Positions 15,669 through 27,475 are shown, counted from the stretch's first letter. The stretch is 64,000 bases of DNA from Gambelia wislizenii (GCA_030847615.1 JAUMIR010000011.1:38485001-38549000); one strand, 5' to 3'. The notes: a model not told the origin generated them from the sequence alone. Program-made: numbers and translations.

Positions 15669-15831
15669 GTTGGAGTAGGACTATGGGAGACCAGAGTGGA
15701 AACCCACGGGGTGAGCCTCAGAGGGAGACAAGGGCAAAGCCCCTCTGAACAAATTCTGCCAAGAAAACCTGGTAATATGTTTGCCTTAGGGTCACCATAA
15801 GTTGGAAATGACTTGAAGATTCACAACAACA
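15669..15831 (+). mobile_element. Sauria-type SINE, 5'-damaged
   Basis: The tRNA-like head is reduced to ttggagtaggactatgg and half of the body is missing. The tail is good (gccttagggtcaccataagt, tggaaatgacttgaag) and ends in caacaac. It lies directly beside the MITE at 15837. Confidence 0.75.
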
Positions 15832-15836
15832 GTCTA

Positions 15837-16219
15837 CAGTTGTCCTTCTGTATCCACAGATTTGGTATCCATGGATTTAAATATTCATGGCTTGAAAATA
15901 TTCTTTAAAAAATAATAACCCAAAAAGCAAACCTTGGTTTTGCCATCTTATATAAGGGACACCATTTTGCTATGCCATTGCATATAATGGGACTTGAGTA
16001 TTCACGGATTTTGGTATTCACAGGGGTCCTGGAACTAAACCCCAGCCAATATGCAGGGACAACTATAATAATCCCAAAAGCAAATCTTGATTTTGCCCTC
16101 TTATATAAGGGACACCATTTTGCTGTGCCATTGCATATCATAGGACTTGAGTATTCACAGATTTTGGTATCCACGGGGGGTCCTGGAACCAAACCCCAGC
16201 AAATATGAAGGGACAACTG
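15837..16219. mobile_element. Tigger-like MITE with internal tandem duplication
   Basis: The outer ends (cagttgtccttctgtatcc at left; agggacaactg at right) are flanked by TA (15835-15836 and 16220-16221). The right half, about 150 bp, is present twice in a row (15916-16069 and 16070-16219). Each copy begins cccaaaa(a)gcaaa and holds the phrase ataagggacaccattttgct. The first copy also keeps its own inner end, agggacaacta at about 16055-16065. Confidence 0.7.
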
Positions 16220-16221
16220 TA

Positions 16222-16330
16222 TTTATTTACATTCCACCCTACATCCCAGGATTTCAGAGTGGCATGCAATAGAGTAGCATACAATGCAATTTAGGCCATT
16301 TAAAACAATTTAAAATATGAAGCAGGAAAA
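16222..16330. repeat. LINE 3'UTR-type repeat
   Basis: The phrases tttacattccaccctacat and gagtggcatgcaatag match the dispersed family near 4860, 21950 and 44690. Confidence 0.45.
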
Positions 16331-16499
16331 TGCATGTTAAACTATTTAACATTTTGTTTCAAAATGTGGAAACAGTTAAACTCCCGTGTACCTGGATAAA
16401 CTCCTTCCACCCCAAAGGCTTTACTAATAAAAAGCCATGTGTGCACTTGGCATTGGAATGACACCAACCTGCGTGCCCGTTGGGCCTCTAAGCATCTGG

Positions 16500-17075
16500 T
16501 AGATCCCCATTTTGCAGGGCAGCCGCCAGAGCCCACCCGGCGTGGATTCTGCAGTGCCGGCGAGGCCGCTGCTGCCCTTTCCCTTGATGCCCCTGTGGCG
16601 GTGGCCTAATGAAGAGTTAAGCCATGCATGGAACATACTTTCATATATACATATGTCAAAGGGAATGGAAGGCTCTTTGCCTGAGGAAGGCAGAGACATC
16701 TGTGCCAACCGGACGGGAGGGAGTGGTAATTGCTTGTTAAGCATTGATGACAAGATCCATTAGAGATTAAATGTTCTCCAAATGTTAATTGCCTCCCCTC
16801 TCCTACAGAAGAAGCAAGTAGCATTCTGGATATCAGATGAGACAATGAAGAGAGATCCGCACTCCACCAGCGTCTCCAGCCCAGAGTCCACACTATTTGA
16901 AGCTGAGCAACCGAGGGGAATGGAGAAGAGCAGCTGATGCCCTCAGCTCCCCCGACCGCCCCACCTGCCCTTTACCCATCTGCTTTTGTACAAACGTGGC
17001 CACCTGCCAGGCCTTTCGGCCCTTTCATATTGCTAATTAAGTAATGATTATAACAAATCCGATGGCACAGTGCCA
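16500..17075. other. Candidate conserved non-coding region
   Basis: No repeat is recognised over about 570 bases. Homeodomain-type cores occur in a cluster (ctaatgaagagttaag, aatgttaattgcc, tgctaattaagtaatgatta), together with GC-richer blocks. An open frame on the minus strand here is short and unrelated to anything known to me. I favour a regulatory element over a gene. Confidence 0.3.
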
Positions 17076-18607
17076 GCCTCTGACTGAGTCCAAATGACCA
17101 ACAAAAAACCCCTCTACCCTCAGTTCCTGTGCCATTTGGAGAACTTTAAAGTCACTTTCTCTTCATTCTTATTTTCTGACAAATCTTGACCTTGCAGGTG
17201 GTCCCAGTGTGGATTCTTCAGCACCCCTCTGCTTCCCCCTCTCCACAGATACACTATATTTTGATACAGGAGATAGGAGTTTCTTTGTATGTGCATATTT
17301 TACTGGAAGCTGGAGATCTACCTGCTGAAGCCAGGCTTAGCACGGAGGCTCAGGAGAGCAGACATATGCTGAGCATTACAGAGAAAAGGTGTCTCTGAGC
17401 ACATGCTGGGCTCATGGCATTATGGCGGGTACCCGCAACCAAACTCCACAATCCTTTCCACACAAAAATGCACTCCTATTTCTCCCCCTGCCCCTTTCAG
17501 CAGCCAGATTAAGCAGGTGAGCAGGAAAGCACTTGGTACTGTACCCAAAGAAGTGGGTTTGCATCTCTGAAAATGGATGTGAAAGTTGCTGCTGCTCTCC
17601 TTCCTTCTGGAGGGGGTCTCCATCCCCTCCTTGAACTCCTTGAACTATAGGGTTGGTATTGGTATATATGCTGGTGATCCCTGCTTGCTCAAGGACAGCA
17701 ACTCTATAATTCTGTGATTTGAATGGGTCCCTGGAGAAGTTAGGCCAGGCCCTGTGACTCAAGGCCCAGGCCTGGAGATCCGGGAACCTTAAAAACCAAG
17801 ATCTATGGTGGAGACAAGCAGCAGTACTGAGATGCATAACCTTACTCTTTTTTTTTTAATAGTATCAAACAGTATAATTATGGCACCTCCTCACAAACTC
17901 ACATGAAAATGTACAGTACTTGAGTTTTTGTCTTTGTGGGGGAGGAGAGGGAGGTTGTCATTCATACAAAATTGACCCATCAGTGCCTTTCTGCATTCCT
18001 GTACTGGGCATGTGGGGTGGCCTCAGTGGTGTGAATCAGAGCATGTGATGTGTATGAAGCCCTAGGAGTCCTGGCTACATCCTACCCAATGCACTGGACA
18101 AAGAACATCTTTAGCTCACTAGCAGCACTCAGGACCTCAAATGTGCGGCAGAGTGTACATTACTTGGAGCTGCAATCTCTCTCCTCCCCCCTCCTTGCGG
18201 CAGGAATGCATTATGCCCCTGTGATTTATTGCATGGGAGCAAGGCAGCTGCCACTGTTCTTGCTGCAGACTCATGGCTCAGGTTTTAATCCATGCCTCTC
18301 TCTAGTAAATCACTCCCTTCGGAGGCGTTGAGGCTTTAGAACATCCCCTCTTAAGCCATTTCATGCACCCAATTTGTTTGGACTCAGAAATCAGAGGGCA
18401 TGGCATTGCCAAGTCAAGAGCATCCCAGGCCCCAGCATCTCAGGGCCAAAACCTGAGCCCTAGGGACAAGCCCTTGTAATGTCACATGGGACAGGCCCAC
18501 AGGACCTTCCCTGGAGGGTGGGCATCCAAACTTTGGAAACATTTACGTATATAGAAACAGGTGGCCCACCTCTCAGGGGGATTTCAACTTGGATTCCTGC
18601 ACTGGCT
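17076..18607. other. Mostly unique; small LINE fragment at 17665-17705
   Basis: 17665-17705 (tgctggtgatccctgcttgc, tcaaggacagcaac) is a 35-40 bp piece of the LINE seen at 21520-21565. It is joined to a CR1-like tail (ctctataattctgtgat). The rest shows no feature. Confidence 0.4.
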
Positions 18608-18820
18608 TGAGGTTGGACTAGAGAGTCCTTGGCGACCCTTCTTCCTCATTAATAACTTTTACCATCTTAACCACACTCTGATGTTGCTTGGCCACACATA
18701 TTCCAGTTTTCATCTGTGAAATGTTTGAGCATCTGTTAGGTGGTCCTTGGTGACCCTTCCAACCTTATGGGTCCTGTTAATTTGAAAAGCTTGGCTCCCC
18801 CACTCTTTGTTTGCAGAGTC
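18608..18820. repeat. Dispersed repeat, near-duplicate of 524-708
   Basis: See 524-708: same order, same orientation and very high identity, with an extra block of about 18 bases (attaataacttttaccatc) and a second small insertion (agcttggctcccc). The extra block is also present in the weaker relative at 50221-50312, so it is probably ancestral and was lost from the 524 copy. Confidence 0.6.
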
Positions 18821-19094
18821 CTCTTGAGTTATGTGCCTGCCTGGAAAATAGCTCATCTCCCCACATCCATAAACCAACCTGCTCACTCCACTCCCCCTCT
18901 CTGGTGAGCCCTTCCTTCCCCGAAGGTGACCTAATTTCTTATGACACATGTCAGAGGGGAGACCCAGGGGGCCCACCCTTCACGTTAGTAGCTGAGAGAA
19001 GTTATCTTGATGTGGCTGTCAAAAAAACACAGCTCGGTGACAAAAACGCAAAGGCAGAGCAGCCAGCTCCTAAATTTGGCTGCAAATCCCAGAA

Positions 19095-19380
19095 AGCACA
19101 GTGCTGACAGCAGGGGCTGGCGAGTTGGTGACATTTGGATCTCCTCTGTGGTTGTCTTCTTTACAAGGCAGTTTTGTGTCCACAATGAAATTACGAGGTA
19201 GGGATGCTGAAACAGGGGTGGAAGGGCCAGGATTGTGAGCCGTGAAATGTGTTTGAAAGCCAAGTGCATTGGCAAGGCCTTGGGCGACAATGGCCGTTAG
19301 CTGAGGATAGATCTCGAGCAAAGAGATTCCAATTTTGCCACTGCAAAAAGAGTTATATTCCCAAGTTTGAAATCCAGCCT
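19095..19380. other. Candidate conserved non-coding element
   Basis: The stretch is repeat-free, with SOX-like sites (ttctttacaag, tccacaatgaaattacg) and mixed composition. No coding signal is seen. This is a guess from texture only. Confidence 0.25.
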
Positions 19381-19489
19381 GTGGCAATGCCTTTATCTGG
19401 CCAACCAAAGGGCATAAAATACATCCTGCTAGTTTTCTTATGCTTTTTGGGTTTGCCCAGTAAAGGTATTGCCACAGGACAGGGGTGGG

Positions 19490-19570
19490 ATCTTTGTGTG
19501 TGTGTCTGTGTGTATGCGTGTGCACATGACTGCACGTGCCCACGCCTTTGCCTGTGTGTGTGTGTTTTAT
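19490..19570. repeat. GT-rich low-complexity tract
   Basis: GT runs are interrupted by caca and cacgtg blocks, so the tract is an old, degraded dinucleotide repeat. Confidence 0.75.
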
Positions 19571-21060
19571 GGCCAACACAGCTGTCCCTACAATGACTCC
19601 AAGTCTGGAAAGAGGAACATTCACCATTTATCATCCGGAACCTTCATTTGTATAAATGCCAACATCAAGAAAACACAATTTTGGAAATATGGTCAGCTTA
19701 TACTAACGTGTATGCCTAGCCCACATTCACCTCTTATGTACTTCTCCTTTATTCCTTTATTTCGTCTTTCCTCCACCCTCTTTCTTTTCTGTTTCTTTGT
19801 ACCTTAAAAAAAAAATAACCATACTTTAAAGATCCAAAGGAGAGATCACACAGCCTTCCCAGGGCACCGTGATTAAACAACAAAGGTTGCACAGTGCATC
19901 TCATGATGACTAGATTGCACTAGGGATGCATTATATTGCATTATTGCATCAGGGATGAGATCTGCAACAGGTAAATCTATTGACGGGAAGGGCCGTGATT
20001 CAATAGGCAGCGCGTGCTGCTACTGTGATGAGACATGTCTTACTTACATCCCGTTTACCGGATTACTGTAACGTGCTCTACGTGGGGCTGCCTTCGAAAG
20101 GTGTTCAGAAACATCTGCTGGCTCAAAAGGCTGTGGGCAGACACTCGGCAGGGCCCAGCGACAGGGAGTGTGTGGCTTTCTTGTTACGGGCAGGCTGGTT
20201 GTGACCTATGCAACTCTAGGTGACTTGAGTCCAGAGGGTTGTCTAGATGGTCAAAATACCCCTCATAGAATTCATGGAGAATACCGGTTGTCCCAATGAG
20301 CTGTGCAGGAGATTTGCCATATTGGGAAAGATAGGGGCAAAAAAACCCACAAGACTTTGTGGTTTTCTGCAAAGTTTTTAATAAACTGTGGGGAGAAGCA
20401 CATCGCTGGTTGTTGGACAACTGATTCGCACTGACTGCTGCACATTCTGGGCCAAGAGGAAGTTGACAGCTGATTGGTCCATCATGCAAGTGGGGGTGGG
20501 CTTTCCTCCAGCTGAGTCCGGAAGTGCCATTTTGGCTTTCCGGACCACCAAGGGAGTGCTGTTTCGCTGTGCTGAGGAGAAAAAAATAATTTTACAAAAA
20601 TGGAAGGTCTCCCTTCCACCCTTTAGAACCTTAAATAAGTTTAAATAAGTTTTTTTTTTTTTTAATGTAGAGTGACAATAAAATTGGTGGGTAGAATAGC
20701 ACCCCGTTCTTGCGGCCACCATCTTGATTCGCAGGAAGGGGCTCTGTTTGTGTGAACATCAACACAGATTGTTGCATGGGCAACTTTTTTAAAAAAATTG
20801 TCTAGACACAAGGAAGCTGCTGTGAAGGTGAGTTAATGCACATCCCTGCACACTTTTCCCTCCTGTCTAGAGGTGCCTCCAGGTTATCTGAAGGGCCACA
20901 TTCTCCTCTACAACCCCCCCTGGGCTGTGAGACCCCCAGGAGAGGCCCTTCTCTCAGCCATGTCACCCTCAAAGGCATGCTTGGGGGAGCCACGAGGAAG
21001 GGTCTTTGCAGTAGCTGCTCCCAGGCTCTGAAACTCCCAGCTATCCTGGCCCTGTTGTCC
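19571..21060. other. L2-like scrap at 20030-20130; otherwise unrecognised
   Basis: 20030-20130 (ttaccggattactgtaacg, tggggctgccttcgaaagg) reads like the L2 segment usually translated LDYCN..YLGLP. 20380-20720 is an unassigned stretch with a gccaccatcttgattcgc end and an A/T-rich centre. It could be an old LTR or 3' exon, but nothing proves either. Confidence 0.3.
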
Positions 21061-21061
21061 T

Positions 21062-21600
21062 TCTCTCTCTCTGGCTTTTCTTTGCAAACGAAGATTCAGG
21101 AAGGACTCATCCCGCGCTTTCTGCAAGCGCGCTGATGACTAAAAAGGCCAATCCGAGATAAACAAGTCCGGTTGCAAAAAGCACAGCAGAAGGTCTCCTT
21201 GGGTGATGTTTTTGGGTTGTGATTCTTTCTGCGTTGTCATTTCTCTTCAAGGCTTGTTTGGCATGAGTTCTCAAATAAGGCTGCTATTGTGGATAGTGTG
21301 TCTCCAAGCCTCCTGATGTGAGGCCAGGGCGGACCATTGTTGGTGATCAATTTGGCCGAGCCTGAGGTGTTGTTTCAGGGAGTCCTTGTATCGCTTTTTT
21401 GGAGCGCCCCTCTTACGCTGACCCGTGGCGAGTTCACCGTAGAGTACTATTTTTGGGAGGTGATGGTTCTCCATCCTAGAAACGTGCCCTGCCCAGCGCA
21501 GCTGTGTTCTCAGTATCATGGCCTCAATGCTGGTGATCCCTGCTTGCTCAAGGACAGCAACATTGGTCACATAGTCAGTCCAGTGTATATTTAGGATTGT
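21062..21600 (-). mobile_element. Non-LTR retrotransposon 3' end
   Basis: The minus strand codes for VAVLEQAGITSIEAMILR, QLRWAGHVSRMENHHLPK and RKRGAPKKRYKDSLKQHL, then a C-terminal Cys/His finger of the type C..TCLSRIGLF.H..AC. Parts are frame-shifted. The copy is colinear, unlike the one at 9676. Confidence 0.75.
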
Positions 21601-22229
21601 GCGTAGACAGCGCTGATGAAAGTGTTCGAGTGGTCATAGGTGGTGGCGATTGTCCTTCTAATCCACAGACAAAGAAGACCTTTTCCTTCAAGTTGGACCT
21701 TAAGCAGTTGACTGGCTGCTGAGGAAGGGGCTTGGAAGCTGGTGGGCACCATGCACTGAATTAGTAGGCCTTGTAAAGGCATTTAATTCCATTCCTTTGT
21801 ATTACACAGAGATGTCTGTGACTGGATCCGGGAGGGATCTCCTGATTGTATAGCATATAGGTTTATTTATTTCACTTACACTTTGCCCTCCTCTGTTGTA
21901 ATATTATAATGTGCTTAATTCTATATTAACATTATAATTTTTAAACTGCATTTATTATTTATTTGATTTTATGCCTATTGCACCTTTCTACTCACACAGC
22001 AACCCAAGGCATCTCACAGCATAATTAAAAACAGATACAGTTAAACTTACAGTAAGTTATAGCATTTAAGTACTATTGAACAGATGATTGTATTAAACAA
22101 CAGATGAATTAAAAACCATTTTAAAACATCAAATAGAATAAATAAAGGGAAGAAGAGGCACGCAGGCTTTCCCTGCATTTTGTCTGTCTGTTCATCTTGT
22201 CTGGAACTGCCCAGCGGCAGCAAGGTGGG
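21601..22229. other. LINE 3'UTR-type repeat at 21940-22140; flanks unrecognised
   Basis: 21940-22140 carries tgcctattgcacctttctac and aacccaaggcatctcacagc, members of the dispersed 3'UTR family. The sequence aggagatccctcccggatccagtcacagacatct at 22427-22461 is the reverse complement of 21803-21845, so a further small inverted repeat spans about 650 bases. Confidence 0.4.
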
Positions 22230-22370
22230 AGCATCTGTTATTCTGGGTTTCAGTCCGAACTTTAAAGGGTGTCTCCAAGGGGCTGAAAACACTCTCCTCC
22301 AAATAGGTTTGGCACCTGGGAAGTACTGTTAAAGTTCAGACTAAAACTCAGGGTGGATCCACTGCTTCAC
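22230..22370. repeat. Palindromic dispersed repeat (copy 2)
   Basis: The left arm (ctgggtttcagtccgaact, ttaaagggtgtc) faces the right arm (gttaaagttcagactaaaac, tcagggtggatcc). It belongs to the family described at 3965-4110. Confidence 0.55.
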
Positions 22371-22654
22371 TGATGTTGGAGGAAGGCAAGGTGTAAGTGA
22401 AATAAATAAACCCATATGCTATGCAATCAGGAGATCCCTCCCGGATCCAGTCACAGACATCTCCTTATTTATGTTATTTATTTGTGCAATTTCTATGCTG
22501 CCTTTCTCCCAAAATGGGATCTCTCTAACCAGGTGGGTGGGAGTCCAGGGAGCAAGAGATGCTGAGACCTGGGGAACGGCTCCGAAGGAGTACAAATAAT
22601 CTGGGTGAGGTGACTACATAGGATGGGATCCGAGGTTACCTGGTATAAGTTGCT

Positions 22655-22890
22655 TCCATCAGAGTTACACCTCGATTGGACTATGCAACCCTTGGGCTGA
22701 ATGTGGTGCAGCTGCACAGAGGAACATAGAAACCAAATGTGCAACCGCATGTGCAGCCAAATGTTCAACAGCACCCTATGCTCAACTCTACTTTTGCAAC
22801 CTCGAGCTGAACACAGATGTTCCGCTTCAGACAAAATGGTCCAGCTACTTCTGAAAGGGAATGTATACATGTATCAAACACCAAAAGGAT
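22655..22890. repeat. TGCA-rich dispersed repeat
   Basis: The words tgcaaccc, gtgcagc, atgtgcaaccgcatgtgcag and acttctgaaagggaatgta are shared with 53080-53300, 55640-55870 and 57280-57600. The segment is made of alternating tgca/tgtg motifs and does not code. Confidence 0.5.
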
Positions 22891-23822
22891 TCTGGCCGAA
22901 GGCAGCTTTTGATGACCCACCACCAGGATCATCTACTTTTGTACCCAGAGGCACGGCTGGGAATCGGGGCCCCACAGAGGATCCCCGGTGGCTTCCTCTT
23001 CCTGCTGCGACGCCTCCGGCCCAGCCCTGCTCTCGCCACCTCCCTGCAACTCTGTATCTGTGCTGGGCGGAGGATTCTCTCTTGTCTTGCATGCCCCAGA
23101 TAATTCACTCAGCATAATCCTCTCAGAGTCTCTTTCCTCCTCCTCTCCTCTTTCCCCATCCTCCATTTTTTATAAAGCCTCTCCATCATGCTCGGCTAAC
23201 CTGCTCTCAATTGCACTGGTAAATCAAAGAGACAGCAGCGGTGGCGGTGATGGCGGTGGCGTGCGCTTGTGTGCAGTGGTGAATCTCACCCCCTTCCTCC
23301 CAAAAGAAACACACCCAGCCAACACACAACCCACCTGTCCCTAGCTGTACGAGGGGTCAAGGGTGTGGACAGCTTCCTGGCACCCTCCTGGTGGCTTCTG
23401 CTGGCCAGATGGCTTTGTGCCATCCCAGCAACTGGTTGCACTGGAGGATTCTGGGAACAGATTGCACCTGCTTCCCAGAGAGTCAGCTGACCAATCTTCC
23501 TGGGCTTTGGGGCTCTGCCGTTGGACTGCAAAGTGGGAATGAATGCCCAGATCCAAGAGCAGCAGCCTTCGCTCGCTTCCAAAGTGTTGGGCCAAGATCC
23601 TAGATCACACGGTGTAGTGAGTGTTGTGCATGTGTCTTCTCACAGCTTCTCGAAAGCCAACCCTGACAAGGTGTGTAACCCTCACCTGGGTGGAGGATTT
23701 CCTTTGCCTAACCAGTCTTGGGAAGGGGGGAGCGCACACCTTGCCCCGAAAGCTGGGAGGCCCTTTTGGAGCTAAGAGGACGAGTCAGGGCCAGCATTCT
23801 CTATCAGCAACTTCATTAAGTA
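22891..23822. other. No coding signal; weak candidate conserved element 23085-23245
   Basis: 23085-23245 (gataattcactcagcataat; ctctcaattgcactgg; gtaaatcaaagagacagc) looks regulatory in texture. The overlapping reading frames show no conserved protein. Confidence 0.25.
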
Positions 23823-24080
23823 GTTTGGGGGAGGGACTGGGCCAGGAGAGGTTACATTTATTTATTTATTTATTTAGTGGATTTACGTATATCCCACCTT
23901 TCTCCCAAGATAGGTTTCAAGGTGGCTTACTTCTCTTCTCTCTATACTTCGTCAAGTACTGTATAAAAGAAGTAACCTGCCTTGAATCCCATCTTGGGAG
24001 AAAGGTGGGATATACATAAATCTAGTAAATAAATAAATAAATAAATATAATTTCTCCTGGCCCACCCCCTCCCCAAAACC
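23823..24080. repeat. Large inverted repeat (about 93 bp arms, 70 bp loop)
   Basis: The left arm starts gtttgggggagggactggg and runs through a ttta repeat to cctttctcccaagatagg. The right arm is its reverse complement and ends cctggcccaccccctcccc. Each arm carries a tetranucleotide run (TTTA/TAAA) at the same place. The centre (ttctctctatacttcg) is unrelated. The arms look like an LINE 3'UTR-type repeat inserted or copied in opposite directions. Confidence 0.8.
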
Positions 24081-24299
24081 TGTGCTCCAATTGCCAGCAG
24101 AATGGACCTCCTTCTTCTCCCCATTCAGCTGATGTAAAGTAAATTGTGGGTGGGGGGCAAGGGAGTTAGGATTGGGGCAATAATGTCACAGTCATAACCA
24201 AGTAGCGATCATGAAAATGGAACAGTTACCTAGAACTGCTCAGCCTTAATTGTTCTGTACTTGCGATGGCTATTTAGTCACAATTGTGACACTACCAGT

Positions 24300-24560
24300 C
24301 TCCCCCTGTATGCGCAGGACTGGTACACGCGGTTTCAATTATCCATTGTCTGAAAAATATGGTCTCTGGAAGTTACCATAGAATCACGCTGGAGCTGGCT
24401 AGAGTAGCAGCCTCTCTAGGCATTTCCTAGGTCCTCCAGCACAATTCTATGGGGTTCACTATTGCCCATGTTTGCAAGCATTCATGGTAAGTCTGGGAAC
24501 ATATCCCTTGTGGATACAGTGGTCGGCCTGTATTTCCAAAATGGTAGCTCTACAACCTAT
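24300..24560. mobile_element. MITE fragment with a hairpin core
   Basis: The core (accatagaatcacgctggag and its partner ctccagcacaattctatggg) matches the centre of the MITE at 47359-47660. The outer ends are lost or degraded. Confidence 0.45.
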
Positions 24561-24739
24561 TTTCCTGGGCATCAGCTGCATGGGGAGAAGGAAGTCCATT
24601 CTGCCAGTGATCAGAGTGTGGGTCAGTAACGTTTCCATCAGTTTTGGGGCAGGTAGGCCAGGAGAGGTTACTTCGTTAAGTATTCTAAGGTTACTTAGTA
24701 TACTTAGTACTTTAACTAAGTATTTGATATAGAATACTG

Positions 24740-25225
24740 GCCAACGTCTAGCAGTGCAGACGCAACTTATACTGAATGCCAATGTAGTGCAACATCTGTG
24801 GTTCAATGGCCAATGTGCATGGCTGACAACCCTTGGTGCGATTGCAACGCACAATGTGTAAGAGCAACGCAGAGAAGCAATGCACATTCACACTCTACTC
24901 TGTGCTACTGCATGCACAATGGTCCCACATGGCCAAGACCATTGGCTGGATAAAATCTGAGTGCATCCCCCATCCCCACCAAAATCAATCTGTGTGTATA
25001 ATGCAATTTACTCTTGGGTATTTCACTAACAGGATGCTCGCTTTTGGGGGCAGAAAATAGAATTTTCTATGCAGAAAACATAATTTTCTGTTCAGAAATG
25101 TGATTGTATGTGTTGAAAATGCAATTTGCTATGCAAAAAACCTGAATTTTTTTGTGCAAAATAAGTCCTGAACTGTGAAAATTCTAATCTGTCTGGGATT
25201 TTTCTCATCGGGAATTTTTCATCTC
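24740..25225. repeat. TGCA-rich and GCAGAAA-rich repeat segments
   Basis: 24740-24930 has the tgca/caatgtg texture of the family at 22655. 25040-25225 is a quasi-tandem array of phrases such as gcagaaaatagaattttc, gcagaaaacataattttctg and tcagaaatgtgattg, a clearer example of the repeat at 5970. Confidence 0.4.
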
Positions 25226-26529
25226 TTGTTCTAATACTTTCAAATACTCTTTCCGCCTCTCGCCTGCATGCGCACACACAGCCCTCGGAACCCCAGAGCC
25301 CCAAATGAGAATGGGGCATCTACGTAATCATTCTGGTTATGAAATGGAGTGGGAGACACCCACCATGTGGCATCTTTGTGATGAGAACTCAATCTTATGA
25401 TATCTTCTGAATGATGGCATGGGACTCATTTACAAAACCAGCATTTATTCAGCTAATGTGCGTAGCTTCCGAATGGCACAACTGCTGTTCATGCATAAGG
25501 GGGAGAACAAGATTGACCTTTACAGTTTTGTCATTGGGATCAAAATGTGATGTTTTGATGCCTTTGTTTTAAGAAATATTGATGAATGGTCCTGGAATTC
25601 ATAGAAATAGTTGGAAGTTTCACTTAATTTGACCCAATCAGCACAGATCTGGCTGTGGGGATGGTGATGAAGTGATGGGAAAGGAGGAATTGTATTAACA
25701 ATATTTTCCAGGCTAGTTTGGTGACAATGAAACGTGGCAAAACGGTTGGATATGGACGTGGCACCAGCATCTTTGGCCTGACTTGATTAGCGGGGCGGGG
25801 GATGATGGGCCAATTTGGGAGCCCTTCTCCTAAAAAAGGGGTGGAAGCCATGTGCTCCTCCAGTTGTGCTGAATAGCACTGCTGGAAATTGCAGCCTGCG
25901 AATACCTGAGGGTACTCCAAGTTCTATGAATAAAGAGCCAATGAGACACAGTGTGAGCAAAGAGCAAAATGCATTTGCACGGGCCTTTTTTGTTTCTAAA
26001 GTTGGAGGTTCCTGGTGGTGCAATTGTGCAATTTCTATTTTTTTAAACAAACCTGCTTTCAGAAAAATTAAAGGAGAAGGAGAAAAACTTAAAGATAGTT
26101 GGTTTCATTGCTTGCCCTATAAGAAGAAGGGGAAGAAAAGGGGCTGTTAAGACTGGCTGGTTTATTTCCCCGTGAACATTCATGGCTCTACTGGCTGAAA
26201 TGCATCGATGGAGAACTATACGCAGGACAAAGTTGCATCTATCCAGGGTTTAAAGTTATAAAACCAGAGGGATAATTGTCCTTTACTGCATCGTGTTTCA
26301 CTTGGATTCAACCCCACAACTTTGTAATTGGTCCATTTATACACGACACTTGAATATTTCACTCCGTTGGTGCATCTGAGAAATCCATGAAAAAATCCAT
26401 ATTGTAATCAATGAAAATTCAAGCTAAAACAAATTATTTAATCTTAAAAGTCTCAGAAGAGTCCCTCTGGCCCCTCCCTTCCCTTCCCTGTGTATCAAAA
26501 CAGATGGAATATGGCTATTTCTTTGCATG
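25226..26529. other. No coding signal; palindromic repeat at 25828-25915
   Basis: 25828-25915 (ctcctccagttgtgctgaat; ggaaattgcagcctgcg) is a degraded unit of the family at 5368. The rest is unrecognised. Confidence 0.35.
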
Positions 26530-26753
26530 GTGCCATAGTTCCATTGTTGTTATTCCGATTCCGACTTATGGCATCCCTGTCTTAGGGCTTCTTTGGCAAG
26601 ATTTATTTGGGGGAGGCTTACCAATGCTTGCCTCTGAGGCCGAGAGAGTATGACTTGCCCAAGGTCACCCACTGAATGTCCATGACTAAGTGGGAATTTG
26701 AACCCTGATTGAACCCAGAATCCAACATTCAAACCACTACACCATAATGGCTC
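26530..26753 (-). mobile_element. Sauria-type SINE
   Basis: In plus-strand order the tail comes first (ccgattccgacttatggc), then the body (cttgcccaaggtcacccac) and the tRNA-like head (aaaccactacaccataatgg), so the element is on the minus strand. Confidence 0.8.
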
Positions 26754-26814
26754 CACAAATAGGGTTTTTTTGGACAAAGCTCTCCAGATAAGCTTTGTCA
26801 CCAGTGTTTTTCCC

Positions 26815-26940
26815 TGTGGCTGAAAGGATGTGACTTGCCCAAGGTCACCCAGTGGGTTTCCAGGGCTGAGTGTGGATCTGAACCCAGGTTTCCTAGGGGA
26901 GTCCTAGTCCAGTGTTCAAGACACTACCCCACACTGGCTC
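26815..26940 (-). mobile_element. Sauria-type SINE, head half only
   Basis: The body word gacttgcccaaggtcaccca and head (actaccccacactggctc) are present. The Bov-B-like tail is missing. It follows the previous SINE head-to-tail after about 60 unassigned bases. Confidence 0.7.
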
Positions 26941-27384
26941 AGTTATGTATTTACAGCCCAATTATTCAAGACTCAGGAATATATGCATCCTTACCCATGT
27001 TGGGTTGGCATCCCATTAGCAAATTTTAGTGCTGTTGCAATAATTTCATGTCTGGCTACAAGGACGTAGCCGATGCTTCTCTGATCCTGCCCACTCCTCA
27101 AGAGTCATCCTGGGATTGCTGTATTGTGTAGGGGGGGGGGTGTTAGAGGCCATATTTTAAGCCTGGGGGGGGTGTTTGGCTCAGACTACCATCAGTCTGC
27201 ATGCAGAGCCACACTGAGCAGTGCTGAATTGCAGCCATGCAGTGTCACTGTGGATATGTACCTGAAGCTTTTAAAGGCCTGTTAACAGCAAACCTTTCCA
27301 TTACAGGGTCCTGCCTGGCCTTTAGGACAGTCAATAGGACCACAGCAACTGCATTGATTGCATTGATTGGATAGGATCACAGCA
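26941..27384. other. No recognised feature
   Basis: The stretch contains G-rich runs (27130-27170) and a short direct repeat of gcattgattg at 27350-27370. No feature is supported. Confidence 0.35.
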
Positions 27385-27475
27385 ACTGCATCACAGATGC
27401 AGGTGAAACGTCAGAAATAAACTCTTCCAGAACATGGCCTCACAGCCCGGAAAAAAACCCAAGGAAAATCTATGC
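27385..27475 (+). mobile_element. LINE 3'UTR tail fragment
   Basis: The phrases aaacgtcagaaataaactc and ttccagaacatggcctcaca match the tail at 10170-10210 and a very common squamate LINE 3' end. Confidence 0.5.
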
